Origin: Glandiceps talaboti
Lineage: Eukaryota > Hemichordata > Enteropneusta > Spengelidae
Length of the DNA: 25,000 nt
NCBI RefSeq assembly: GCF_964340395.1
Contig: NC_135551.1
Location: 13,011,003-13,036,002, forward strand
Reading direction: 5' to 3'
This document shows positions 10,770 through 19,731 of this stretch, one piece after another. A model generated the notes under the pieces. The model saw only the letters and a list, made by a program, of their open reading frames with translations, ran no database searches and was not told the DNA's origin. Position numbers and translations under genes: made by a program. Position 1 is the first letter of the stretch; each line of letters starts with the position of its first letter.

Positions 10770-11235
10770 GTTGTCAAAACTTGACACACTTTCGAACAGT
10801 AGGACCGGCTTTCAATTGATAAGACTATACCACGTTAGCATCGTTTCATGTCCTTAGAGGTTACAGGCCAGGGTCACTATATATGCAAATTTGTATTATA
10901 GTACCTATCGTCTGATTGGCTAGTGTAATCTTTGAACCTGTCTACCATTCTCTCTCCGTTTGCCCATGTTGCCACATGTGTATTTCCTGTGTATGACACC
11001 AAATGAATAAAGGAGAGACAACAATAACAATATAAGCATGACCCATGACTGTGAACTCATTAGGAGACGTTCTTGCGATGACAGTGGCCTTGTACGAGTT
11101 ACCTAGATGACAATTATTTTCATAATAACCTCTCATTTCACTGTGTACTGAGAACAAAGTAAACGAAATACTAAACTGCGAATAAACTTTAATAAAAGCA
11201 AACTTAGTAAGCAGAATATTTCCAAAGAAATTTAT
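10770..11235. other. Gene-free sequence
   Basis: No gene is supportable. A minus-strand frame near 11015-11035 repeats the string VIVVSPL seen in the RecQ-like fragment, but the neighbouring residues do not match. Confidence 0.45.
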
Positions 11236-11276
11236 CTGCAGCTAGTGTTCTACAGAACTGACTGTTTTAAAAACAT
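11231..11276 (+). repeat. Detached head of the duplicated repeat, copy 1
   Basis: AAATTTATCTGCAGCTAGTG followed by GAACTGACTGTTT matches 14594-14632 (AAATTAACCTGCCGCTAGTG, then GAACTGACTGTTT). In copy 2 this head lies about 40 bp before the main repeat body. Here the body starts only at 12213, so about 0.9 kb separates them. Confidence 0.6.
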
Positions 11277-11454
11277 TTGTAACAAAAAGAAATTCGTTGT
11301 CCTCTTGACCTTACTGTATGTCTGTTTTCTTTCTCCAGTCACGTCTGTACCCATATTTCAATCATCAGACTATTACAGTAGAGGTATTCTGACCTACATA
11401 TTGTTTGTTTTTGAGTCGAAGTAATATTTTTTTTTCATAATGAACACAATTAAA

Positions 11455-11469
11455 ATGATGATGATGATG

Positions 11470-11534
<65 letters not shown>
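11455..11534. repeat. (ATG)n / (AAT)n microsatellite
   Basis: A few GAT/ATG triplets lead into about twenty AAT triplets ending near 11534. A poly-isoleucine frame across it is not a protein. Confidence 0.97.
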
Positions 11535-11819
11535 TGGTTTTATTTTCAAGTCAAAATGGTGACTATTCATGGTCAAATAAAATGAGCCATATGATTAAAA
11601 AGTTTGGAAAAAGACACGACAATCGATAAAAGAATTGTATAGCTCATATGTTTTCTTGGCATAGGTAGGAGACGCGATATAAGGTGAGAGTGAAAGAGGT
11701 ATTTCTGAAAACACAGAACAAATGGTAAACTGTGAAAATGAAAGTTTTAAGACACAGTCACAAAAACACATCTGACAACAACAAAAAGGTTACTGAACAG
11801 AGACAATACCCTACTGGTT

Positions 11820-12128
11820 CAACTTGATACAATACGCGATGAGGACTGTTTTCCCATACATTTTGTTCTAAACTTGAGTGATATTTGTTTTTATAGCGGG
11901 TTTCATAACCATGAATGGCTATCAGGAACAAGGTGATGAAGTCTGTGTTGTACATTAACAATATTAGAGCCAAATTGCTGGTACATATTCGTACGCCTTT
12001 CTTCTAAACTAACAATATCAAGCTGACGAATTGCTTGCTCGTAAGGTACATATGGTGTAACATTATGCGCAAGGCTCTTTTCTGGACACATTCCAATGAC
12101 ATTCTTCGATAAAGATATGATAATGAAA
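11820..12128 (-). pseudogene. Frameshifted LINE reverse transcriptase C-terminus
   Basis: Three minus-strand frames, read in order, match the layout of the C-terminal end of a jockey/CR1-like non-LTR retrotransposon ORF2. First is LECVQKRALRIM (12061-12096), the usual LExVQKRALRII motif. Next is VPYEQAIRQLDIVSLEERR followed by HRLHHLVP (about 11925-12040), matching the usual YEEAL..L.L.SLxERR and KLHHLLP blocks. Last is YETRYKNKYHSSL (about 11870-11907), the usual YNLRxKxKYxxP block. Each step needs a change of frame, and a stop (TGA) follows the second block, so it is dead. The polymerase core (YADD) is absent. It lies between the head and body of a repeat that is uninterrupted at 14594-15133. 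I recognise the block order from the family; the exact clade is not determinable here. Confidence 0.72.
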
Positions 12129-12151
12129 ATAAAATTAAAATAAAATCCCGA

Positions 12152-12190
12152 GCTACCTACCCTATTTTCAGAGTTCATGTTATCGGAAAC
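12152..12190. repeat. Dispersed repeat motif, copy B
   Basis: Second occurrence of the motif at 4032-4070 (GCTACCTACCCTATTTTCAG, then TTCATGTTATCGGAAAC). On the minus strand it directly precedes the LINE remnant and is separated from it by an A/T-rich spacer. Confidence 0.6.
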
Positions 12191-12212
12191 ACACCATTTT
12201 CGCGACCGTCAT

Positions 12213-12645
12213 GTTTGGTGAATTGAAAGAAGTTGTATTGATGCTTACATTTTGTTTGGTTGACAAATAACTGTCATGAAAACTTGTTGCATAAATGTGT
12301 ACGTTTACTTTCCCATGCGGGTACTACGGTGTATGGAAATAGCAGTGCCTACCCAGTGGTGCGACAATGTCAACTAATATGTCATTTCTGTTTTGTTGTC
12401 ACCATTTCATGTTGTTTGTCTGATAGTGAATGTTGACACTGAAATGTGTCGTTAATCGGGTGATATCCGCTCCCTGGTGACCACAGTTATCAGATGTAAA
12501 TTTACCTTTTTACATTTGTCTTAAAATGAGATTGTTGAGTTAGCAATATCCCCCTTTTTAGATCCCTAGAGGAAGATCCCTTGTCAGGGATTACAACGTC
12601 GACAATTTTATTTGTTATCAGACTTCGATTGCCCTAATCAAATCA
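12213..12645 (+). repeat. Dispersed repeat of about 430 bp, copy 1
   Basis: It starts GTTTGGTGAATTGAAAGAAG and matches 14674-15133 over its whole length at high identity by eye. Long exact stretches include TCGTTAATCGGGTGATATCC and the following CTCCCTGGTGACCACAGTTA. Near its end is a GATCCCT...AGGGATT stem followed by ACAACGTCGACAA. No coding frame is conserved between the copies, so it is a non-coding repeat (a non-autonomous element or a segmental duplication). Confidence 0.88.
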
Positions 12646-13130
12646 TATTTTGCTCAATTTTTACTTTGAAGTTTAAGTCAATGTTGTTTCACATTGATTT
12701 TTCAAGTAGGAAACCATGATGAAATTGTTATATAAATTGAAGATCAAAAATAAATCCCAAAATATATCCTCATCATCGACACGGCTACTTTCAACAACAG
12801 ATGGTGTATGTACTTAATATACATGTAAATAGAATAATTCTCGTTAAGAAACGATTATCTGTTGTCTATTGACGTGGATTCCAGGCTACATGGTCCATAT
12901 TGAGTCTCATACCAACATATACTGCTGTGGGTGGGTGGGTGTGCAGTATTTGTTGATAAATATTTCATATAACGAATGGTGTTTACTTAATTACTTTGTG
13001 TTACATTTTTTATCATCCATGAAGTCCCAATAGCTGACATGGACGTCAAGACAATAATTTAGACGTGCTTTTTATAACTTTACGCCATCTCGTTTCACTA
13101 GGTATTGTTATAATTTTCCCAGAGAATATG
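12646..13130. other. Gene-free sequence
   Basis: No gene and no repeat recognised. Confidence 0.5.
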
Positions 13131-13198
13131 AGACTTTAGTGATGAGGGCATCAAATTTTAGATAAGACTTTAGTGATGAGGGCATCACATTTTAGATA
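13131..13198. repeat. 34-bp tandem duplication
   Basis: Two adjacent copies (13131-13164 and 13165-13198) begin AGACTTTAGTGATGAGGGCA and differ by about one base. Confidence 0.95.
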
Positions 13199-13400
13199 AG
13201 ATCTTAAGACGGAAGAATGTCATGACTCTACATGTTTTAGTATTTAATAAGATAGCATGTCTGGAAAACAACTGTCCTCAAGGCGTCCCTTTGTTTCAAA
13301 TTCACGGCCCTATAGCGTTATTCGCGTAATTTACATCTAGTCATGTTTAGACAATAGACATTCCAAGTTTTCCTGTAAAGTGATTTGTAAAATTTAAGAC

Positions 13401-13468
13401 ACTCAACTTCTGGCTCTGGCCTTGGGGTGAGGGAGTCAACTCCTGGCCCTGCCCTTGGGGTGAAGCCG
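13401..13468. repeat. Diverged tandem duplication of about 33 bp
   Basis: Two copies of TCAACTYCTGGCYCTGSCCT followed by TGGGGTGA start near 13403 and 13436. They differ at several positions. Confidence 0.85.
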
Positions 13469-13582
13469 TGAGGTTTCAGGGCTTTGATAAATAAAGTCTA
13501 TGTTCCAGTTCATACCACATACATGTATATGATCTCGTATGCAGTTTATCATTCCACTACAAGTGCTGATCTAGAGATTTGA

Positions 13583-14129
13583 TATGAGTGTCTAGTTCAA
13601 GCTTTCCATTGTTTTCCAAATGGTCTCTGTGTTGTTTATTTATCTCTGTCAGATGTACAGCCATTACAGATTGGAAGAATAGTTTTATATTGTCTTTTTA
13701 CGTTGATGTCAGTTTCCGCACCCACTATTTCTAGCGAGACTTCACGATTTTCGCGATTTTTAAAATTATTTTTCACGAATACGTAAAAAAAAGTTTAGAG
13801 TCGGCGTGAAAAACTAGATGGGGTTGGGTAACGGGAACCAAACAACTTTTTTTTATTTAGCCTTATGTGAGTGTCTAGTTCATCAGGTAGTTGTGTTTTC
13901 CGTATGGTCGCTGTGTTATTGGTTTCTTCTCATCAGATGTGCAGCCATTGCAGATTGGAAGAACAATTTTATTCTTTTTTAAGTTGATATCAGTTTCCGC
14001 ATCCACTGTTTCTTGCAAGACTTCACACAACTTTCGCGATTTTATAATTCTTTCTCTCGAATGTGTACACTTTTTTTTAGGGTGAACGTGAAAAACTAGG
14101 TGGGGTTAGGTAACAGGAACCAAACAAAT
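13583..14129 (+). repeat. Tandem duplication of a 280-bp unit
   Basis: Unit 1 (13583-13847) and unit 2 (13863-14129) share, in order, GAGTGTCTAGTTCA, TGGTC.CTGTGTT, TCAGATGT.CAGCCATT.CA, GATTGGAAGAA, TCAGTTTCCGCA, TTTCGCGATTTT, GTGAAAAACTAG.TGGGGTT and GGAACCAAACAA. The copies are well diverged (small indels, many substitutions), so the event is not recent. Neither copy holds a conserved reading frame. Outward-facing short TIRs were not seen. Confidence 0.85.
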
Positions 14130-14355
14130 TGTGCACCACGTAACGCTTTCTATTGTTTTAAGTTCATATGATGAGGAAGTTATGCAAAATAGAAACCCAT
14201 TTTAAAATTGTTATACATTCTAGGACCATGATAAAGCGGCACGTACGCTATTTCACTGGTTGACTTCGTCTGGAAGATTATATAGGATAAAAGACTACAA
14301 CTTGGTATCAATCTCTTCGAAACAATGAACGAACAAATTCTTGATCTTGGGGTAT

Positions 14356-14356
<1 letters not shown>

Positions 14357-14432
<76 letters not shown>

Positions 14433-14502
14433 TTCTGTGTGTGTGTATGTATGTATGTATGTATGTGTGTATGTATGGATGGATGGATGGATGGATGGAT
14501 GG

Positions 14503-14574
<72 letters not shown>

Positions 14575-14575
14575 T
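14357..14575. repeat. Compound (CTGT)n(ATGT)n(GGAT)n(GT)n microsatellite
   Basis: (CTGT)n runs to about 14432, ATGT/GT variants to 14475, (GGAT)n about 14476-14502, then (GT)n to about 14570. It directly precedes repeat copy 2. Confidence 0.97.
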
Positions 14576-14593
14576 TGTATGCAGAAATGAAAG

Positions 14594-15133
14594 AAATTAA
14601 CCTGCCGCTAGTGTGATATAGAACTGACTGTTTCGTGTGATGTACTTTCATCTAAATCTATTAATATCGTTTCGTTTGGTGAATTGATAGAAGTTGCATT
14701 CATTAACAGCGTTCTGTTTGGTTGGCGAATAAATGTCATGAAAATTTGTTGCATAAATGTGTACGTTTACTTTGCCATGCGGGTACTATGTGTATGGAAA
14801 TAGCAGTGCCTACCCAGTGGTGCGACAATATCAATTAATATGTCATTTCTATTTTGTTATCACTATTTCATGTTGTTTGTCTGATATTCAATGTTGACAC
14901 TGAAATGTGTCGTTAATCGGGTGATATCCGCTCCCTGGTGACCACAGTTATCAGATGTAGATTTACCTTTTTACATTTGTCTTAATGTGAGATTGTTGAG
15001 TTTCCACCATCCGTATCCGTAACACCCCTTTCAGATCCCCGAGGAAGATTCCTAGTGAGGGGTTACAACGTCGACAAGTTTTAATGAATGAATTCTTTAA
15101 TTGTTACCAGACTTTCATTGATTGCTCAAATCA
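14594..15133 (+). repeat. Dispersed repeat, copy 2 (uninterrupted)
   Basis: The head (14594-14632) matches 11231-11276 and the body (14674-15133) matches 12213-12645. The body starts GTTTGGTGAATTGATAGAAG, ends in the GGTTACAACGTCGACAAG region, then continues to ATTGCTCAAATCA, and is slightly longer because of a small insertion near 15010 and another near 15085. Because head and body are adjacent here, this copy appears closer to the ancestral arrangement. Confidence 0.85.
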
Positions 15134-15160
15134 CGATTGAAATTACCAAATGTTACAACG

Positions 15161-15571
15161 ATGTTCGACCAACTGTATCTCTTAGTCTGTGCCAAGCTGT
15201 GCTAAAACTACAAAAAACTACACAGCTAGTGTATGGGTGTCATATTATATGTGTAGAGTCTTCAGAATAGCTACACCATGGGATATCTAATCTGATATAA
15301 TAAACAAAGTTGCAATGTTGTATTGTGTTCTAGTTGCCAATTTAACACCAAATGTTGGAGTTGTTTGCTTAGTAGTCTGAGTGAAGTGAGAGAGTGTATG
15401 GGTGTCATATTATCTGTGTAGTGACTAACTAGTCTTGGTCTTATCAACAATTCGTTTACAGTTAAACATGAGAGAGTGAAATACTACACTGTGATCAATA
15501 GAGAAACTTGCTACTTGTAGGTAGTTTTGGCACAGCTTGAGACAGACTAAGAGATACAGTTGGTCGAACAT
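15161..15571. repeat. Inverted repeat with 50-bp arms and 310-bp interior
   Basis: The left arm 15161-15212 (ATGTTCGACCAACTGTATCT...GCTAAAACTAC) is the reverse complement of 15521-15571 with a few mismatches. Inside are two same-direction copies of a 29-bp word (15228-15256 and 15393-15421; AGTGTATGGGTGTCATATTA...) that differ at one base. Sharply bounded inverted arms with an unrelated interior suggest a small non-autonomous element or a rearranged pair. No transposase frame and no target-site duplication were recognised. Confidence 0.8.
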
Positions 15572-16238
15572 TATAGTATTTAAACTGAATGCCTTCCTGG
15601 CGTAATGGTTGTTTTCCTATATCCTTTGTTATCACCAAGTCATGTGAAATTTGAAGCACTATTTAATATATTACATAATTACAAAGAAAATTATTAATCA
15701 TGAAAATGACTCAATGAATTTAAAATCTAGACGTGCATTATCAAGCGGTATCAAACACGAGCGTTTTGTTCTTCACCGTGACAGAGAATATAATACCAAA
15801 TTATATGATAAATACATGTACATTGACAATAACAAGGCGCACTTTTTTTTTATAAGGGACGATCACACAATGCGACACAAAGTCAACTGAAGTCAACCCC
15901 ACTCCATCCCCATAAACGAACGTTCAGAAGTGCAACGTTTATATATCATGGAAACTATGGTGAAAATTTTAGAGGTCATACCACTGAGATCTATACAATA
16001 TTAAAACGAAACGTGGTAAACTTACCAAAAAATGCTAAAAGGAAACCAAGCCCTGTATATCGCATTAACTGTTAATCTAATCGACTTATCAACATCTCTT
16101 TAGTAAAAAAAAATATAGATTGACCTGTAATCATTCAAGGCGTGAAAGCTTTCGAAGTTTTGTTGAAAGTTCGTTTATTGAGCTTATAAAAGTATGCGAC
16201 AGTATGCGATCGTCCCTAAAGCTTGTTGAGAAATTGTA
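15572..16238. other. Gene-free sequence
   Basis: A 79-codon plus-strand frame (15651-15890) has no known motif, very AT-rich codons and no detectable splice-site context. I take it as chance. Confidence 0.45.
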
Positions 16239-16500
16239 GTCATTTTGGATAATTAATGATTTTTTTCAATTAGGCAATATATTAAGAATCCAAGTTTGAA
16301 ATCGAACATATTTTTTTGCACATACATCGACGATGACTAAACACACTTGTTGATGTAGAGTTTTTTTGTAATGAATCATTTGCATAATTAATAATGTTTG
16401 GTAATTTAGGCAATATCTTAGGAATGCAAACTTCAGATTTCATATAATTTGATGATCCTTGATAATCAGAACAAATCGTTTACTATAACTATCTGCTGAG
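16239..16500 (+). repeat. Diverged tandem duplication, period about 138 bp
   Basis: TCATTTTGGATAATTAATGA then TTAGGCAATATATTAAGAAT (16239-16290) recurs as TCATTTGCATAATTAATAAT then TTAGGCAATATCTTAGGAAT (16377-16425). The similarity continues for about 30 bp past each block. Confidence 0.65.
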
Positions 16501-16901
16501 ATAATGGTTTCACATATGATGTAGATGTAGGAATGTTAATAAGATAATATGTCGAGCCAATTGATATGTATAGATGTGGCTATGTTGGTCAGCTTTGCAG
16601 AGCATGCAAGACGACATTCTCTCTCAGGTCTACTGGTTTCCATCGCATATGAATATCAAAATGATTATCTTTGAATTATGTACACTATCAAGTCTATTTG
16701 TTTCGGCCTCTTTTTCTTAAAAGTCGCCTGCTGTCTGCAAAACCGAAGATTGAACATGTTACTACCAAATTAGTGAAATCATATAGAGTTTCAATTCGAT
16801 GGCATGGTGGTTTCACACAAGTATTTTTGCTACCAATTAAATTCAACAAAATAGAAACACTGAGAACGCATAAGCATATAAAATGATACTTCTTATCTCA
16901 T
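16501..16901. other. Gene-free sequence
   Basis: No gene or repeat is recognised. The 71-codon frame starting at 16671 has no motif. Confidence 0.45.
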
Positions 16902-16979
16902 TGTGAACACAAATCAACATCACATGTCTGACGAGAGACAAGGAAGGTTCGAACACAAAAGAGTTTATTTGTGTTCACA
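16902..16979. repeat. Inverted repeat, 13-bp perfect arms
   Basis: TGTGAACACAAAT at 16902-16914 pairs with ATTTGTGTTCACA at 16967-16979 across a 52-nt spacer. Confidence 0.8.
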
Positions 16980-17216
16980 TAGTGATAAAATGTTACATTT
17001 TATGCGCGCCTAATTGGGCGCACTATCCGAGCATGGTTAGTGTCTGTGTATTGTTTGTGTAATATATAACAAATGACATCTCGATCGCCCAATAGAATAT
17101 CTATACTTTCTCTAGCTTGGTAGTAAGTAGTTCCAGTGAGTGGCGACTATTTTCTTTATAGCGTCGCAACACGTGTCTATTCTAATTAAAAGCGAATGGA
17201 TCTATCATGAACACAG

Positions 17217-17284
17217 TAAACTGTAGATCTTGGAGGAGGTCCACTAAACTGTAGATCTTGGAGGAGGTCCACCCCCCCCCCCCC
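17217..17284. repeat. 28-bp tandem duplication ending in poly(C)
   Basis: Two identical 28-bp copies (17217-17244 and 17245-17272, TAAACTGTAGATCTTGGAGG...) are followed by about fourteen C ending at 17284. Confidence 0.95.
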
Positions 17285-17817
17285 AGGATCTATGAACAAA
17301 CCAAAACCTGTTTGTTCATTTGGCGTTGACACTTGATAAACAATAACGTACATGTTATGTAAATCGCAGACATCTGATCAATGGCCCGTATAGGACCACG
17401 TCTGTGCATTAGATAAAGCCTTTACAAAACCTGTCCCTGGGCTCTACCTCAGACCACTAATTAGAAATAAAAATTCGTTTATTGTGGTCTGAGCCTCTAT
17501 CATCACTAAGCCGTAATCAAGCACTAGTCCCGCGAGAGATTTTAATAGATGATGAATACTTTATTTAAAAAAAGTTATGCATATGTTACTCATACTGGTA
17601 GACGTCTTTTTAATATTGGCATCCCAGTAATGTAGCCATTATGTTAGTGGAAAGAATTTCGTAATCAAGACATATTGAAAGCAGCATTATTTGAAATTGA
17701 AGAACAAGTCTGACTTGAGAAAATGTGCAAGGTGACAATGAGTCAATATGTTCTTATACTTCATTATTTACCCCAGTTTTTTTTACATACAGTATGCTTG
17801 AGGAGGTATAGTTATTT
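17285..17817. other. Gene-free sequence
   Basis: No gene or shared repeat is recognised. Confidence 0.5.
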
Positions 17818-17921
17818 TATTCCCCAATATTTTCCGTCATTCAGCCGCCAAAAATACTAGCGACATACGAGTTTGTCCATCGTATTTTTCTTGACTGAAC
17901 GAAGAAACATATTGGGGAATA
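17818..17921. mobile_element. Small inverted-repeat element (MITE-like)
   Basis: Perfect 13-bp ends (TATTCCCCAATAT at 17818-17830 and its complement at 17909-17921) bound about 104 bp. The interior arms are partly complementary: ...CATTCAG...AAAAATAC on the left, ...TTCAGTCAAGAAAAATACG when the right is complemented. An overall imperfect hairpin of this size is typical of miniature inverted-repeat elements. No clear target-site duplication was identified. It lies directly beside foldback copy 3. Confidence 0.6.
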
Positions 17922-17929
17922 ATATCATA

Positions 17930-18366
17930 TTGTTCCGGTCTTTCCCATACGGTGATGTTCACAATACTGTACTATGCAGCTTTTACGTTTGATACAACAA
18001 CGTAGAAACCAACAACAAACTGCATATGCCACACTTCAATAGCAAGATCGCATTTACATTTACGGTAGTCTAAATGAAATAAACCCTTTCAATGTATTGC
18101 AACCCCATGCAGACATTCATCAGGCACCAATGTTTTTCTTAGTACCAAACACCCGATGAAGGGCGCGTAAAATGTCCTTTGCCGTGTTTATGTGATGTCT
18201 ACATGGTGGCATATGTGTAGTTCATTTTACTCTAAAGACAAAATGTAGCAAGAAACTGTACATATTTAATCTTTCTATCTTAAAGTGTAGCACTTCAAGT
18301 TTCTTATTGGTTTCTGTGTGGTTATATCAAACAGAAAAGCTGCACGGTATCGAGAAATTCGCTGTA
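17930..18366. mobile_element. Foldback/long-TIR element, copy 3
   Basis: Inward from the left it has GCAGCTTTTACGTTTGATA, ACGTAGAAACCAACAA, and CACTTCAATAGCAAGAT. The complemented right end has GCAGCTTTTCTGTTTGATA, CACACAGAAACCAATAAG, and CACTTTAAGATAGAAAGATT. The inner block CTAAATGAA is shared with copy 4, CAGACATTCATCAGGCACC resembles the centres of the other copies, and TACAGTTTCTTGCTACATTTTGTCT lies on the complemented right arm. The outer ends are degraded, so the limits are uncertain by about 20-30 bp. Confidence 0.68.
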
Positions 18367-19731
18367 GATTCATTAAATAGAACTTAAACGGCCAAAAAAT
18401 GCTACATGTTATCATTTCTCCACGATTTTATCGTCTGGCTTGAAATTTTTTAAATGTAAAATCGTTGAGTGTTTACAGGTCAAATGCGGATTAGAACAGA
18501 TAATGTAGCAATGTTGGTGAGAATTTTGTTGTGAAAGACGATAAAATATAATAGTAGCTCCTGAATTAAGAATGCTTATTGAGTTTGGTTAAAATAACCG
18601 TGTAAAAAATGTACTTGCGCGTGAGTGTTATTCTGTAGCGCCTGCCTGAAGGCAATAAATTTAATTCGAACAGGCGACAAAAAGGACAGGAGAGGTAAAC
18701 GATGATAGCAGATGCGTTCCTTTTAACTGAGATATTGTAAATTGTACACAGTAGATGCTGCTGCCTACCTATAACCGTAGGTATGGACTCTGTTTCAGAA
18801 TAGCCACCACATAGATGAAAATGTATGCAATTACTTGAAAACGAAATTGCCTCTCATCTTTAAAAAAGAAATATTTTTTGAAGTGGACGACAACAACGAC
18901 GAATTCTGCACCATCTAGAACCTGGGTTTTTTCTGGTAGATTTGATGTATTTTCAGTCTGACAACTTTCGTCACTTTTTGATAGATAATTGTAAAAACAA
19001 AATTCCATGTTTTCTTTCAAAGGTTTCTGTCGCTTCCGTAGCGTGTAGACAAAGGCGTTGATCTTATTTCCATCGATAAACCCCGGAGCCTAATGTCATC
19101 CGTCGTATTGACCCACCATGGATAAATTGATTGTGGTTCGTGCCCCCAGTTTACAGTATTAAAGATCGTCTCAATTATACCTCCACTCGTCAAAATACGT
19201 GTATGATCACCGTCACACAAATACAAGTATATAATGTTTGTTTTGCTCTCTGACTTCTCAAGGATTCGTTTCGTTAAAAGTATGCCCACAGCTACAAGGG
19301 ATATTGCAAACCTCAAAACATCATTTCGATTTAGCGTTCAATTTATCATATGATACGCAGGATCTCTTCGAAGGTTGCTTGTGGATGATGCAGTTCTCTA
19401 GGAATTGTGTCTTCGTACATCAAATTATCACGTGTTTGCATGTCTATATATATATATACTTTCAAATTTTGTACCATTTACATTCGATCACTCTGTATCA
19501 AACTATATTATGTTGTTTTTTCAGCATTCACGCTGTATCAACAAATGTTATTTTTCTCGACTTTTCGGGAGTTCTGCAACACTGTAGCTAATGGCGCATG
19601 ACGTCTGTATTCATTTAAGATGACGTAGTTAATTGTACACTTTTTTGTTTTTCCCTTTCACTAACTTTAATGAGTGTGTGCTATCGCTCGGATCGTTGGC
19701 CGGCGCTGATGCAATCCACAAGCCAACAACA
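18367..19731. other. Gene-free sequence with two weak minus-strand frames
   Basis: Two minus-strand frames (18769-19020 and 19017-19316) are less repetitive than most, but neither has a motif I recognise and they do not join in one frame. The second ends in a stop with no splice signal that rescues it. A GCCTGCCTGAAGGC / AACAGGCG self-complementary patch lies near 18639-18675. Confidence 0.4.

Noticed and set aside
10942-11157. Second RecQ-like fragment, because of the string IVIVVSPLF.
   Set aside because: Only about seven residues match. The following residues (FIWCHTQEIH) do not resemble the helicase motif, and DNA similarity to the first fragment ends with that string.
12540-12620. Hammerhead-type ribozyme in the CGTCGAC-containing end of the repeat.
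   Set aside because: The CTGATGA and GAAA core elements are absent at the required positions.
15596-15625. tRNA-derived SINE head, because CTGGCGTAATGG resembles an A box.
   Set aside because: No B box at a suitable distance, no cloverleaf, and a mismatch in the A box.
15651-15890. 79-codon plus-strand frame as a small gene.
   Set aside because: No motif, AT-driven composition, not conserved with anything in the window.
18769-19020. 83-codon minus-strand frame adjoining the previous one.
   Set aside because: Different frame, low-complexity VVVVV stretch, no motif.
19017-19316. Possible host exon: 99-codon minus-strand frame with a hydrophobic start (SLVAVGILLTKRI) that could suggest a membrane-anchored protein.
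   Set aside because: It begins at TTG, has no recognised domain, no convincing acceptor/donor pair and no continuation in neighbouring frames. A translated search could revive it.
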